DNA of 64,000 nucleotides, taken from positions 62,001-126,000 of the forward strand of contig JABVXV010000122.1 of NCBI GenBank assembly GCA_013365325.1, in the 5' to 3' direction. The number at the start of each line of letters is the position of its first letter. The first letter of the stretch is position 1. The translations under genes and the position numbers were made by a program. The notes under the pieces were generated by a model. It had not been told where the DNA came from. It worked only from the letters and a program-made list of their open reading frames with translations, and did not search any database. Source of the stretch: Dipetalonema caudispina. Its lineage: Eukaryota; Nematoda; Chromadorea; Rhabditida; Onchocercidae. Positions 11,952 to 26,600 of the stretch are shown here, piece by piece.

Positions 11952-14413
11952 TGATTTAATTTTTTTTTTTCTCCTCATTGAGATAATTATTTATTTCATT
12001 CACAGTTGTTAGTTTACAATATATATATATATTACTTTTCGTTATATGCTAAACAACTAATACTCTTCCGTTCCTTTTTTTTTTTTTTTTTTCTCCTTTT
12101 GTTTTATTTTTTCAAATTTTGCCTTTATCAATATATTTTAAACATTGAACTAATTTGTTTATTTGTTTTTTTTTTCTTTCAATTATCAATTATCAATTAA
12201 AATTTTAGTGAAATTTCATTAAAATATTATGTTGTACAGGATTAAAAATAATCGTATTCTTTCATAGATAACTTTTATTATTTTTCTCCATTTTTTTTTT
12301 TTGTTTAAAGCTTTCAACTTTTATATTAGTCAAATAAATTGTATAGAATTAACAAATATAAGTGATTATTGGTGTTATTTTCTTCTCAATGTTTAATTTT
12401 GTATATTAATTTATAATATTGACATGAAATGATATCAAATTTATTGCTAATGCTATATAATATTACTATTTGATGTAATTTTTCAAATTTTTTAAAACCT
12501 AAAATTATTATTATTTTTTTTTTTTGAATTTATCCTTTGTATTAATCTTTTATTATTAATATAAAACTATTATTTATATTTCATGCTTGTACTTTCCATT
12601 TACATGTTTGTTATAGAATAAAAGGGAAAATGGTAAAAATGAATTAATTAAATATGATATTAATTATTTGATATCTTATTAGCAATTAAATTTTTAATGA
12701 TATTAGTTAAAGATACGGTGAGAATTTTTGTTTTTTAAGTAATTATTATTCATTTTAATTTTAAAATAAAATGAACTACCCTTGCATTTGTATTATCAAA
12801 TAATTGTACTTCACCTTGAAAACTAGTTTTTAAATTTTAAGTTTTCCTTTCCACCCTTTTTTATTTTTTCGAAAATAGTTCCAATGAATTCATTTTATTG
12901 TTTTATACAAAAGAGTTTTTCGCCCCTCTGATGTATTAAACAAAATGTAGAGGGTAAAATTTTTGTTTCAATGAATAGATATTTTTCTCTTTCCCTAAAA
13001 TTAAATGAATTCCAAAATATCTTTAAATCAGTAATCTCATATATTTTTCAAATGATTTGACTACATTTCTAAATATTCTCAAATCAATAATTTTGAAATA
13101 TTTTCTTAAGATTAGTTAAAAAAGATTTAAAAAAAATAAACAGGTGCGAAATATGTAAAATATTGAGTGGAGAATATTTTAAAATATAATTAATTTACGA
13201 GGATCATAAAGTTTATAATGTCACCTACTACAATAAGGGATATAGCATATGATAATATGTGATATAAATGATATTGAAATAATCATGAATTGGTAAATAA
13301 ATCAATTAATTAGATTAAAAAAAAAGACTCTTTTTTTCTAGAATAAAATTGAAATTTTTGTTGATTGAAAGAAAAACGACAAAAAAAGTATGCAAATTTT
13401 GAATTTAAAAGTGTGAAGTAAAAAAGCAGCTTGGAATAATTAAATTGATATAAATTAATTCCATTTGTTATATATTTGATAACAATGGTTTTGTTTAAAA
13501 TTAATGAAACATTTAGTTGTAAATTTTGGAATTATTAACAAAAAGTTGAAAAAAAATTTTTTTAATTTAATAGAATGAATCAAATTATTCATTGTAAAAA
13601 GTTGCATGTTTATACTATAAAATTATAATATTTTATCTTATTTTTGCTTTCCTTTAATATTTTCATTTTTAATTTTGTTCTATTATAAATAATAGCTTAT
13701 GCAATGAATTATTCTTACAAATTTCAGTTAAATTTTGGAAATCATTCCATTGTAATTTTTTGAATGTTTCTTTTAAAATTTGATTTTTTACACAAAAATA
13801 GAATTATTTTGATTAATTGATTGAAATTTTTTTGTTTTGTCTAAACAAATGTCTTAATGATAAATCAAGCAATTGTCGTATGTTTTAACCTATTTCCGTT
13901 GAAAAGGAAGAAAAAATTATTAGCAATAGAGAAAGATGAAAAAGTGATGTTGTCAGTATTTTCTGCACTATTTGAATCGTCGAAAATTTCTTTTTCAAAC
14001 ATCTTTCATTTAAATTTACGCTTCCTAAAATTTTCTAAAATGAATCATAAAAGTTTGTAATATCAATTTATTATTACTTCTATTTAAAGTATTATTTGTT
14101 CGATGTTTTCTTAAAGTAATTAATTTTTGCTATATTTATTACTTCAATTTTAATTTTATTAATAATATTGTTGAAATTTTCAACTATTGTTTAATACTTA
14201 AAATATTTGATCTATTTCTGTATACTTTATTTTTTTTTTTCATGTAATTAATTTTTGTTGCATTTATTGTTAAAATTCTAATTTTATTAATATTATTATT
14301 GATGATAATAAGCTTTTAGAAATTTCCATATTGTTCGACCGGCAAATTCATCATCACTAAATCATTTCTTTGACGTAAAACAAGACGATTACATTGATCG
14401 ATCACAACAAACA

Positions 14414-16643
14414 ATGATGAATTCCAATAATACTCGTAATGTTCCTGTACAATTAGTCCGGAAGACATCTGTTGATGATTTTAATGAACGAATGATCGGA
14501 ATGTTAGATCAAGTGGAAAAACGAGTGGAACAGCTAAGGTTACATTTCATTTATTTGTTATATTAATCAAAATGCTTTAGCAAATTGCAATTAGTAATAT
14601 CAATTACTTCAATTCTACTAGTAATCTAAAAATAAACGAATGCATTTTTAAAATTAAATTTGTAAATTAATCAATATCGTATATTTTCCTCTGGAAAATA
14701 AATAATATTTAGATTGTATTTAATTTTACATAAAACAATCAAACAAAGATTGCTTTTATATCAAATAAAATTAAACAAATATAAAATAAATTTAAATAGG
14801 TAAAAAAAAAAAAGTTTGATTGGAATTAAGAAAATCATTAGGAAAAGAATTGTAAAAGTAAAATAAAAGGGAAAAAGAAATACGAAATTTTCTCCTTTTT
14901 TTTTTCTTTGTGATAATTAATAATAATCATAGAAAAATCGTTGTTTTAATAGCAGAATAAATATTAATTATTTGAAAAAAGATTTCGAAGAAAAGCGAAA
15001 AAGTTTTTGTTTTAAAAATTTTGAAAAAAAAAAATCAAAATTTTTTATTTTTATGCTATTTTTTTTTTCCTGGTTAATTTCATATATTATTACAGAGAAT
15101 CAGCTGGACAATTGGAACAAGAAAAAGAATCATTAATTAATATGCTTGGAAATGTCAATTTAGATTCTGAATTGCTACGTTTAGGACAAGGTAAATAAAA
15201 TGCCTAACAAATTTGGGAAAATTTTTAAATTAGATTAAATTGTAAATAAATCGCAAGTAAGAAAAAAATTATACTAATTCCTAAATTAGAATAAATTATT
15301 GAATTCTTCAATTAAAAGAAATTGCTGACTGTCAAATTTTTAATTTATTCTAAGTTACGAATTAACAACAATTTATAGATCTCTTACAATAAATTATTAA
15401 TGTTTCAAAAAAATTACTAATTAGACAATATTAGCTAAGATATTAATTCTAATTTAATTGTTACATATTATTAGCTGGCATATGCAACGTTATAGTTATA
15501 CTTTTTTTTTTTTTAAATGGTATTTACACTAAAATCAAGATATTTCATTGAAATGTTAAAATATTATTGTTAATTAATACATGTAATTTTTAGAATTTTT
15601 TATAAAAATTTTTTTTTTTTCACGCAAATTTTTAATAATTTAGGTGAACGAGATGATATTAGTGCAACAGCTAGTCGTTTACTGAATCGTTGTAAAGCTG
15701 TTGAAGTAGTCGTAAATACACCACGTAATGCGGAACAATCAAAAGCATTGAATAATGTTAACAGTTTGATTGAAGCAGCAATGAATAAAATGAAAGAAGA
15801 TTTGAATAATGCAAAAGAGGTATAATATTTGTAATCAAAAAGGAACTCATTGATACTTATTGTTATTAATTTTTCCTTTAGTATCGTATTTGTTGTTAGT
15901 AATATTTTATGTTTAACAACAAGAATTTATGTTGCCTATTGTTAATTTTTATTTTTAATGCATAGATTTAAAGCTAAATTACGAAATAATGCATTCGAAA
16001 AATTTATGAAATTTTCAAAAAAAAAAAAAAAAATTTTTAATTGTTATAAATTTTCCGTTTTTCATTTTAATAGGCAATGAAACGTTTTCTCAATGCTTGC
16101 TCACCGGATCCACCTACTGGACCAATTGATCAACGATTCCAAGCTCAGGTAAAATTTTCAAATTTGCATAATTTTTATTGCAGCATAGTTTTCCATTAAA
16201 ATATCATTCTGATGAGAAATCAAAGAATTGAATAAATTATCCGAACTGTCAACTTTATTTTCTAGAAATGTTTAATATTAATTAAAAAAGAATTAAGTAA
16301 ATGTGAGTATATTTTATTAATATTATTCATGTACATACAATACTTTTAATCTTTTGATAAATTTGATAGTTAGACATGGAAAAGGAAATACGATAGAGGA
16401 AAAATAGGTAGAAAGATATTTTAACATTTTGCTAATTAAAATGTTAATGAGTTTTCAAATTTCGTTTATAATTAGCAGAAAAATTATAAAAAATAATAGA
16501 TGATTTATTTATTATTTAATATGGGATCCTTTTTATAGGTCATTGAATGTACAGCAGATGACCAGAAGAAAATTCGTCGTCGTTTAGGTATTTTGATCAA
16601 TCAGATCGAACGAGCTCAACGTTACAGTGCTCCCGAATTTTAG
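14414..16643 (+). CDS. unc-23: BAG family chaperone regulator 2 (UNC-23-like)
   Basis: BAG2-type co-chaperone. In this family the C-terminal domain binds the Hsc70 ATPase domain and promotes nucleotide release; the C. elegans orthologue UNC-23 is needed for muscle attachment. Exons 14414-14538, 15096-15190, 15644-15819, 16074-16148 and 16539-16643 give 191 residues. A coiled-coil segment (MLDQVEKRVEQLRESAG) precedes the BAG domain. C-terminal signature stretches are ACSPDPPTGPIDQRFQ and DDQKKIRRRLGILINQIE, closely matching vertebrate BAG2. All splice phases agree. The first exon stays open upstream to a TTTTAG acceptor at 14319, so the ATG used here may be internal to a longer protein whose earlier exons I could not find. 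Confidence 0.88.
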
Positions 16644-16750
16644 AACTGAAACATTTGCTTATCTGTCATTCTTGCATATTTTTTTGATTTCTTATTCTTT
16701 ATTCTTTATTTTTTGTTTTATTATAAATTTGAAATTTGAATACTTTTAAA

Positions 16751-16756
16751 AATAAA
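16751..16756 (+). terminator. Likely polyadenylation signal of the BAG2 gene
   Basis: AATAAA, directly followed by another AATAAA-like overlap, lies about 108 bases after the stop codon, a typical 3'UTR distance for a nematode gene. Confidence 0.5.
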
Positions 16757-19564
16757 TAAATATGTTTATTTTTGATTAAAATATCAAAATTAGCTATATA
16801 AAACGAAAAATTTTCGAATAATTGTCACAAATAACATTTAAAAAATGAAGAGATAAAATTGCTGAATTAATTAAGCTTTAAAAATACGATTCATTGTTAT
16901 TTAACAAAAAAATGTTGCCAATGAAATGAAAAATAGCAAAAATAAACAAATCAATCATGCATATTTGCATGAGAAAGTATTGATTTTTTAATTTTTGCTT
17001 TTTAGCGAAATTCCTTCATTAAAATATTATTCAAATTAATTAACAGATTTTAAGCTTAAGCATTCAATAATTACAAATGAATTTATGGTAGAGAAATAAT
17101 ATCACAAATTAACTATCTTTTTTTTTTTTTTTTTTTTCCTTCTTTTTTTTTTTTATATTATTTTTTAATAAATACTCTTCGTTTTTTTTTTTTTTTTACT
17201 AAAAATTGTTAAAATAAATTTGATCAATTCATTAAAATGATTGTAAAAAGAAAAAAAAAAAAGTGATGTAAAAAGATGAAACGATCAACTTGTAATTTTT
17301 AAATTGTTTGATCCAAACAAATATATCCCTTACACATTTTGTGTGTGCCATTTTCTATTACTATCATTTACGAAAAAGGAGAACAGAAAAAAAAAAAATT
17401 TGAAATCAAAAAAAAAAAAAAAAAAACAAATTTTGAAATTTAAACGAAAACATTCCAATAACCAATATATACATATATATATATATATTCATTAATTCAT
17501 TCATTATGTCAATTTCTATAATACGAATAAATGATAAGAAGACATTTCCTATTTTAAAATTTTTGAATTTAAAAAAAAAAAAAAAAAGTGAAGAAAGATT
17601 TTGCAAATTTTAAAAACTTGTCTCATTTTTTTTTTTTTTTTTTTTTATCCATTTCCAATCTTTACCAATATTCATTTTATCTGATAATGGAAATGATATT
17701 ATCTGCATGAATTATTCTAATGTAACAACAAAGTTTCATTTATTTTATTTCTATTTTCTGTTTCTATTTTTTTTTTTTTTTTTGTTTTTAAATATTTTAT
17801 GAAATATATTTTAGTAATCAATCATTTTTTCATATGAGAAAAAATTTAACTTAGAAAAGTAAATAAGGTATGTGAGCAAAATAGGTAAATATAAAAGATT
17901 TTTTTTTAGTATCAGAAGAAATTATTCATTTATATTTCTATCGTTAATTTTTAATGCAAAAAAAAAAAAAAAAAAAATTTTTTTTTTTTTTTTTTTTGTT
18001 TGATCAATTTTTTTTTTTGATTTTGATCATAACTAAATTAATGAAATGTGATATGTCATTTATATCAGTGAAACCATTCTATTGAATATGTTGAAGGTTA
18101 AATTACAACGATAAAAGTGATATTATTACGTGTTGCTTGATGTAAACGCATATTATTCATACGTAAAATATAATTGTCATACGTCATTAGTTTATTTCAG
18201 CCATTTTATATGTTGAAATATAATTGATATTAGCCATCTACATATTAAATATTACAAATATAGATCGTTCATGAAGCATGCACCATTCATATATCATGCA
18301 AAACCAACGTACATTATTATTACGTCAAGTATAAACGTTATATGGAAGATAAAACCGTGACACTTTACGGAAACAACGTTGCTATTTTCGATTGAACCAA
18401 TTCCAGGGAGTCCATTTCTTAACCAGAAAAGACTGAACGTTGAAATATCATGTTATCATTGTGTATCTTAACTATTCCCTACCTCTATCATGTTGAACTA
18501 TTACGTATGATGTATGGATAACGTAAAAAAAAGGTAAACTAAGCAGACGTGAATTACACGTGGAAATCTTTTTAACTTCGAAAAAGTTGGGATTGTAAAT
18601 TTCATAATTGTTTTGGTTTGCCATTGGTTGTAATAATGATGACAAGGGTGTGGTACTGGCCGGAATCAGGTCATTGCTTATAAGGTCATCGTATTAAGGT
18701 CATTTCGTTGTATTTTACTGTTATTGATAGATTATCTCAGATTGTTAGAAGGTCATTTTACTATCATCTTATCATTAACATTTTATCGAGAAACAAAATT
18801 TCATGGTACTAGCAAATTTTCATATCTGGGATTATGATGAGTTGATTGAGAAGGGAAAAAAAAAAAAAAAAAGCTCTTATTCTGATGTTTAATTAGCAAC
18901 TTATTGAAATAATCATAATTGAAATGTGCTTTTTTTTTCATCTGAAATTTTATTTCCATAGTTTTTGGAATGGTTTTTTTTTTGCAGGTTTTAACTTATG
19001 TTTTGAAAAATTTGAAATAACTTTTCAATTTTGATTACAATCTTTTGTTGTGTGGAAATTTTGGCGAATAAAAATAAGGTAATGCGTTAAGAAAGTAAGT
19101 TAGCAAATATATAAATAATTTGTAAAGTTGATTTATGTATTCGATATGTGCAAGTTCCATTTCTAACATGGATGCATCTTTGATTGGCATAAGTGTAAGA
19201 ATGAAAGGAAGATTTGAACTTTGATATGAGAATGGGTAAAGTTAATGTTATTTACTAAACACTGTTAGTTTTTTTTCCGTAACTTTTGTCTATTCTTCTT
19301 TAGAATTAAGAAAAAAAAAAATTTCCTCAAAACTAAAAGAAACCTGAAAAAAGTTGAAATACGAATTTTTAAAAAAAAGATAATAATTTTCTTTTTTTTT
19401 TTTTTTTTTCTTACATTTGTGTTTTCACCTCTTTAGAATTTCTTTTTCATAATCCTTTTTAAAAATTATCTTTTTTACAGCACTATTTCATTCCTCTTTC
19501 ACTCTTTTACTCTCTTTTTCTCGAATTTTGAAACATTTGATTATGAAATAAAACTATGGAATTG

Positions 19565-19590
19565 AAGAGAGAGAGAGAGAGAGAGAGAGA
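19565..19590. repeat. (GA)n microsatellite
   Basis: About thirteen uninterrupted GA units followed by an A run, in the intergenic DNA upstream of the WDR20 gene. Confidence 0.9.
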
Positions 19591-20688
19591 AAAAAAAAAG
19601 AAAGGAAAAGGGAAGTAAATTGTTTGAACTTATTCCAGTGTAACAATCATTGATGTAAAATTATTGAAATTTCAGTTAAATTTAATTAGAATATGGCTCA
19701 TTAATGTTCTTTTGTGCGTATATTTTAGCTTTTTGATGCAACTACGAATACTTCGAGACAGGAAATTTGATTCGGATGAAAATAGCACATTTAGAAGTAT
19801 TAAAAGGCAACAACTGATGGTACAGCAGCATTGTGATAGCAATTAGGAAACATAAACAGCAAAAGAGAGGAAGGGTTTCAATATCAAATGGGTATAAAAA
19901 CGGATAATTGTTTGAAGAGCAGTGGAATGTTTCTATGAAATGCGGGATCGTTATGGTGCTTCATGAACAACAACGCTTATATATCAGTTATTTTATCGTT
20001 AGTTTCTTTTTTTCCTTTTTTTTCTTTTTTTTTTCCCACTCATTCCTGTATTTGGATTGTTTTGTTCATAAAAATTCTCAATAAAAGAGTGAACAGAGAA
20101 AGAGAAAAGAATAAACGGAAGAAATAGGTGTGATTATTGTTAGATTGACCAAATAATTATTACTAATAGTTGCTTATTATTATTGTTGTTGATATTATAT
20201 AAATGATGATAATAGCAAAATCAGCGTTTTCTATCTCAATAAATGTTTGCTTATTTGTATAGCACATTTCTATTTATTCATCTATTTACTTAATAGGTTT
20301 TGGTTGTACCGCATTTACTGGTACCGATTTAGATATTTCTTTGACATAAAGAATGAAATTGTTTGTAGGGAAAGTTAATCACAAAGATAATCACAGAGAA
20401 ATTTCAGGGTATACTTTTTCCTTATATTTTTACGGTATTTTAAATATCTTTTTTTTTTTTTTTTTGTTAAACTTGTAGCTTATGTTTCATTTTTTGGTCA
20501 TACGAGCTTCAAGTTAATACTTATTGATTATTTATCATTCGCGCACCAAATTAGTCTATCCGATCTCTAATGTTTGCTAACTGTACTTTTATACTTAGTC
20601 TTATTTTCTAAACGAATTAACTTAGTAATAGCATTTTAATTTGAATAATGCTAATTAAAGGACTCAAAAGATTGCGAAAATTTGATGT

Positions 20689-23600
20689 ATGTATACAATG
20701 AATACGAGCAGTCAGTTAGCCGCTGGGAGCGCGCTTGACTCATCATCCATTCAACAGTTGAATACGACCAAAGAGGATCTCAAAACTCATTTCATCACAC
20801 GTGAGGGTGTTTATAGGCAAATGACTCTTTCCGAATATTCACGGCCAAATCGCGTCGCGTTAAATCAGGTTATCTGTTAATTTGAATTTCAAGAATTAAA
20901 GTAGTATGGGAATTTATCAGGAAAACTCACTGTCAGAGCTACATTCATTTTATAGAAACATTTGAAATGGAGCATAATGAAAAGTGGGATTCTTAGAAAA
21001 AGCAAACTCCTAGGTTAAGTGTGATTGCTTTTTTTCTGCTAATTTTGATATTTTCTTGAATGTCCATTAAATGATGGTTTAATAATGGATTGAAAAGTTT
21101 CGAAGAAGGCGGTTTTTCTGGGAAAATCGAAATTAAATTCTACTGCAATTGGAGTTTTTCAGGAAATTGAATTAAATTTTTGGTTTTATTATTTGTACAT
21201 CTCTTGCACTAATCAGGAGTGTTTTCCGTTTGATGAAGAACGGCAGAGAGAGAATCATTTGCTATGCTTCATTTTGCATTATGCTGCTCATGAATTGATG
21301 GTTGTTAGAAGATTTTGTGGATAGAATATTATAACTATTGCTTTGAGAAAGTCAAATTTCAACTCTTTCTGTTATTAGGGTGGTAATAATGTGGGTAACG
21401 CGCCTGTTCGTGTATCCTTTCTAACTATTCATCCGACAGCGTCCACTTCACAGCAGCACCAGGCTGTTGGTAATATGATGTTGAACGGTAACATACCAGC
21501 AATGCGGAATTTGACGTTAGATACGGATTTGGAGCATAATCTCGATGAAAATGATTCCCCTGCTTATTCGGACTCTGATATGAACATCACTAACGATCGA
21601 ATATGCTTCAATGTTGGCCGTGAATTATATGTTTTCGTGTATCGGCACGTTTTATTGATTCAATTTCGATGGTTTTACTTCCATTAACAATATCAACAAT
21701 TCTTTATTAGGACTTTACTCACACCTTATCTTAGGCAACGGAAATTTGAGGTCTGACTTATAAGAAAATTATTGTTGTCATCTTTTTCACTGACTTATTC
21801 GATTTGTTAAATTTTTCAAAACTTTACTGAGTATAGATAATCATTACTATTACGCAAACCCGAACAATGATTGACTGTTTTAGAGGTATTCAAAGTGCTG
21901 TCGATTTGAATAAGCCAATTGATAAGCGAGTATACAAAGGTACGTATCCTACATCGCATGATTTCAATCAAGAAACCGCTACCACGACTTCATGCAGGTT
22001 ATTTCAACATTTCTTATGTTATTAAAGTAATCGAAAATCAATGTTTTCTGCTGTTCGCATCAAGCTTATTCAACCAATGTTTTGCATTATCATATATTAT
22101 GCACAACAAACAGTATTAGATATATGTAGGATTATCACTTCTGTATATCCATACCGTTGCTGTCCCACTTTCGTTTGGAAGCAGTGTAAGAATAGATATA
22201 AACTGATTACGATATGTGACGATTACTTAACAATTTATTCTCTAACATTTACTCATCACCATTTGCGTTCATTTTCATGTTAACATCACGAAAAATATTT
22301 TGGTAGAAAAACATTATTGAAGGCTACTTCAGAAAGTACTTTGTAGCTGAAATTTGATCTGACTGATTTCATTAGAAACTTAAAAGTTGTCAAATTGATT
22401 GTACAACTTTTAATAAGTTCGCAATGACAGTTATCGTAGAATTGTATTTGTAGATTTACTAAGGTCCTCTTTTTTTTTTTTTTTCTTGTAATTTTTGCCC
22501 CATACTCAGTAGATTTGTATCAGTGGTAATCAGGTTGCATGTTTATATGATTGACCTGGTGTAGGGTTCATTCTGACCGTCACTGCAATTAAAATTTGTA
22601 ATTCCTTGTCCTATCAGTTGCGTTTTTCTGTTCATTTCATTAATAATATCCATGTATTACAATTTCACATAGCATCTGTAAAACATAAAAACTTCCTTGA
22701 CCTGGTAGGCGAAGGATTGCAAAACTATTCATCGTTATTTATGTTTCTGGTGCTTTCCGCCTCATTTCTATTGGTGATAAATTCGTGAAAGCATGACTTG
22801 CGGTTTCTTCGTACAATCTGTTGTATTTTGCAGACTATATTGAAAAATTTCCAGTTTTCTCCTTTTTTTTCACCGTGATGTAGAATATATTCCAGATAGT
22901 TTATAAGCTTCTACAGGTCTTTACATTGGTGAAAAATTAAAGAATTCTTATTTTCCATCCTTTTTCACTTTTACCGGCACTACTTCGTTACAACGTGACT
23001 GTGTCTTTAATATCAGTACTGAATAAAGAACATCCTCTTTGTTTGATATTAGGTTTGGTCTAACTATTACTTAGGAAAGTGAAATGCTAAGATACCTTTC
23101 ATTGTATTTTTCAGCAATGTTGCGCCATATCAGCCAAACTAACTTTCTCTACACTTCACAGTAACTTATTTTATTTTTCCTCCAAAATGATTACGACGTC
23201 TAACCAAGTAGAGGCTGCAAATAGCAATGGTAATTTACAGCTTGATAATCGGTTTCTCTGCTGGACAAATTCAACTCATTGATCCATTTCGGAACGATTT
23301 GCAAATCAGTCGACTGTACAATGAAGACAGATTAATTGACAAAACCGCAGTAACTTGTTTGAAGTGGATCCCCGGTGAGTGATTTTTGAAAAAAAATTTT
23401 TTTTCTGTTCAAATTTAAATTCAAAGGAAGAAATTTTTGGTGTCCTTATACTTTCTGGATATGTCTTGAAACTTAAATTCATAAAAGAAGCGCCAGCTAT
23501 TGAAACAATGAATTGCAGACTTCCGCTTCATTTATTTGTATTCAAAAAACAATTTCAGGTCAACAACAGTACTTTCTGGCATCCCATACCAGTGGTAATG

Positions 23601-26600
23601 CATACCTGTACAACGAGAATTTACCCTGCAATCCGTCACCTCCTGTTTACCAAATTTTCAAACAGGTAAATTTTCAATGTTTTTGCAAGGTCAAGCAAAA
23701 AATATCTATTGGATCATAGTCAGAATGAAAACCTGTTGAATAGAGAGACTGAATTCACGCAGTTTGATAACCGCTTAACTTTACATTTTAGGGAGACGGA
23801 TATACAATTTATACATGTAAAACCAAAACATCAAGGAATCCTGTTTATCGTTGGGCCGTTGGAAGTGGCACGCTTCATGAATTTGCATTTTCTCCGAGTG
23901 ACGATACAAAACTGCTTGCTACAGTCAGTCAAGTAAGTAATATCTAATAAACAAAGAGTCTGAAATTCATATTTGCTGCCCCTATCGCATTGATAAGCCA
24001 TTTTTTCCATCATTTTTTTTAAGCTAATGAAGACCATAGAGTTTTAGAGAAAAAACAGATCTGCATTCTAAAACAAAATCACTTAACTGGAAGCAGTGGC
24101 TTGTTATTTACAACGGGATTTAGTAATTCACTACTGATTTCAAAGAGAATTCTGAAACAGAAGTTAGCTTACGATCAGAAGTCAAATCGAAATTTTCCAT
24201 ACTTAGTTAGAACCAGATTCAGATATTTTCGCAACTGTTATATGCAGATATGATGTTGCTCGTGAGGACCCAAAGTTTGTATTTTATAAACCTACTCATG
24301 TATAATAATCAGGATATGTTGTAATAATATGTGAATCAAGTTTGATAGGTACAGTATGTTGTAATGATATAATTATTTAGTTGACTTCATTTTTCGTCAT
24401 TTTTAGGATGGTTTTTTGCGAATTTTCAATTACCATACAATGGAATTGCTGGCTTATATGAAATCCTATTTCGGTGGATTACTTTGTCTGGCGTGGAGTC
24501 CTGATGCACGATATATTGTTACTGGTGGTGAAGATGATCTAATAACTGTTTACTCGGTTATAGAGAAGCGGGTGGTTTGTCGGGGACAAGGACATAGAAG
24601 TTGGATTTCTAAAGTAAGTTACTCGTTTCTTCTATTTAACTTAAACAAGTGAAACTGTAAAAAGAAATGTAATTTTATCCGCAAAATCCCTGATTTCGAA
24701 AGTCAGAATTTTAGATTTTATCACTGAAACTGAATTTTTGATTAGCGGTTTCACTTAAAACATGTTATTATAACCAGGAGTGTACTATACTTTGGTTGAT
24801 ATGCTGTTATTAAATGCTTTGATTTTAGGTAGCTTTCGATCCTTATACATCGAGTGCAACAGATACTGTCGGTCATTCAGGTATTCCAGTCGATCTTGGT
24901 TCTGAAGAAGATTTGCAGCCATCAAGTTTAAATAGCAACGACATGCTATTTAAAAGTTGTTATTTTCTTTAGAGAGTGCTAAGATTTAAGTATTTTACAA
25001 ATCATGTTAAAGCGAGCATCCACATCACAGTGTGGTATCAGTTGAATCAGTGAAAGTATTGTGTTTTATATCTTCCACTGATGCATTAATGGATGCTAAA
25101 TACGGCCGTGTATAGATCTCCTCAAAGAAAGATTTGCATGGAGCCTTCCAATACATGCCTGATTAGATGTCGGTAGTTCAGCCTTTTTGAAAGTTCTATT
25201 CAGGAATGTATACCTTAAAAGTTTTCTCTCAACACAGCCTCTCCGCTGCCATCCTTATAACGTACTATATTTTCAGGTTCAGTTTCTTTTAAGGTCATAT
25301 AGTGTAAATGTGGAAAATAATAATTCAATTCAAGAATCGTTTTTCCTAGTAATGGCGTAATTATTTATTTTAATAGGTTCAGCTGCACAGTCAATTAATC
25401 GTATATTTATCAATAATGTACAATTCAACGGGCCATCATCTCTTGGTGATCTGCAGTCAACTTCAGCCTCTGTTCCATTGTCCTCCTTGAAAAATTCGAG
25501 TATGTTTTTTTTTGTAGCTTACCATACTCTTTGAGTCTTTGTTTGCAAAAACATTTCCTCAAACAACTGAAAAGAAAGAAGAGTGTGAGTAATAAATAGG
25601 TGGTAGATAATATTGAGCGAAAACTAATTGCAATGATTGTAATAATAAAATTTATGATAGTATTAATAATAACTATTTCGGTACGTTAATTTGTTCGAAG
25701 AAATGACCTTGTTAGAAGTTTTTTTGACTTCCCTTATCATTATTTGACTTCAAATGTAACGGCATGCTTAACTGAGGATATTTTATGGTATATGGTAAAA
25801 GTAATTAGGTATAGCTTATGACAAGCATAAATAAGAAAATTTCAGGTGGTGATTCAACATGTAGCGTTCGAGGTGGAATGCAGTCAAACGTTCAAACGCG
25901 AGCTCGAAAAGATTCTGTTTCCGTGTTATCTGTTACCGGTGGTGCTTGTACCAATATGGGTGTTACTTACAGGTGAATTTCGTTTATCTGTGTATTTCCA
26001 TTTTGGACATAACTCGGAAGACTTCGATCTTAGCCTTCAAATGTTCAATTTGATCTGGGATTGATTGGATTAAATGAGATTTGGTTCTGCGATGCTTGAA
26101 ATAGCTTATCATATATTGCATCCAAGTATCTTTTTCAGAATAAAGATAAGTAAAAATTATCTGGTTGGTTGACAATTTGCCATAATCTATAGAATGTTTG
26201 TTAAAGATCAATTGGTTCAACAGAAACTTCGTTTTCGATTTTGATTTTAAGCTGATTTGAATGAATAGCTTTGCAAACTTTTATTTATTTTTTCATGTCT
26301 CTTATCAGTTTATATCATATTTTCTTCATTTTCCAGAATTGGTTCAGTAGGTCACGACACGCAACTATGTTTGTGGGATTTGACGGAAAGTGTGTTGAGA
26401 CAGACAGCACCCATTCAGAAGCATCGTACATCAACTGTTATTTCGATCGGAACACCCCAGGTTTCTTATCATAACTTGTATAACATCATTTATTGCTGAA
26501 TATTTTAGTGAAAGCAAAATGGCGAGTTTTACATCACTTTTTTTCGGAATAGTTATGCATTTAATGTACAGAATACGGTAATGTGTTCAACTTTGGAATC

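Larger units (their letters stand above)
16644..20688. other. Intergenic region between the BAG2 and WDR20 genes
   Basis: Four kilobases of AT-rich DNA with a likely polyadenylation signal near the left end, poly-T and poly-A runs, a short (TA)n tract near 17470 and a (GA)n tract. No exon with coding character was seen. The WDR20 promoter presumably lies at the right end. Confidence 0.5.

Noticed and set aside
11062..12200. Several 60-70 residue frames rich in Phe, Leu and Lys
   Set aside because: They follow T and A runs and the 240-bp duplication; no splice structure or family similarity.
22606..22788. Open frame within wdr-20 intron 3
   Set aside because: Human WDR20 aligns continuously across exons 3 and 4, leaving no room for an extra exon of this kind.
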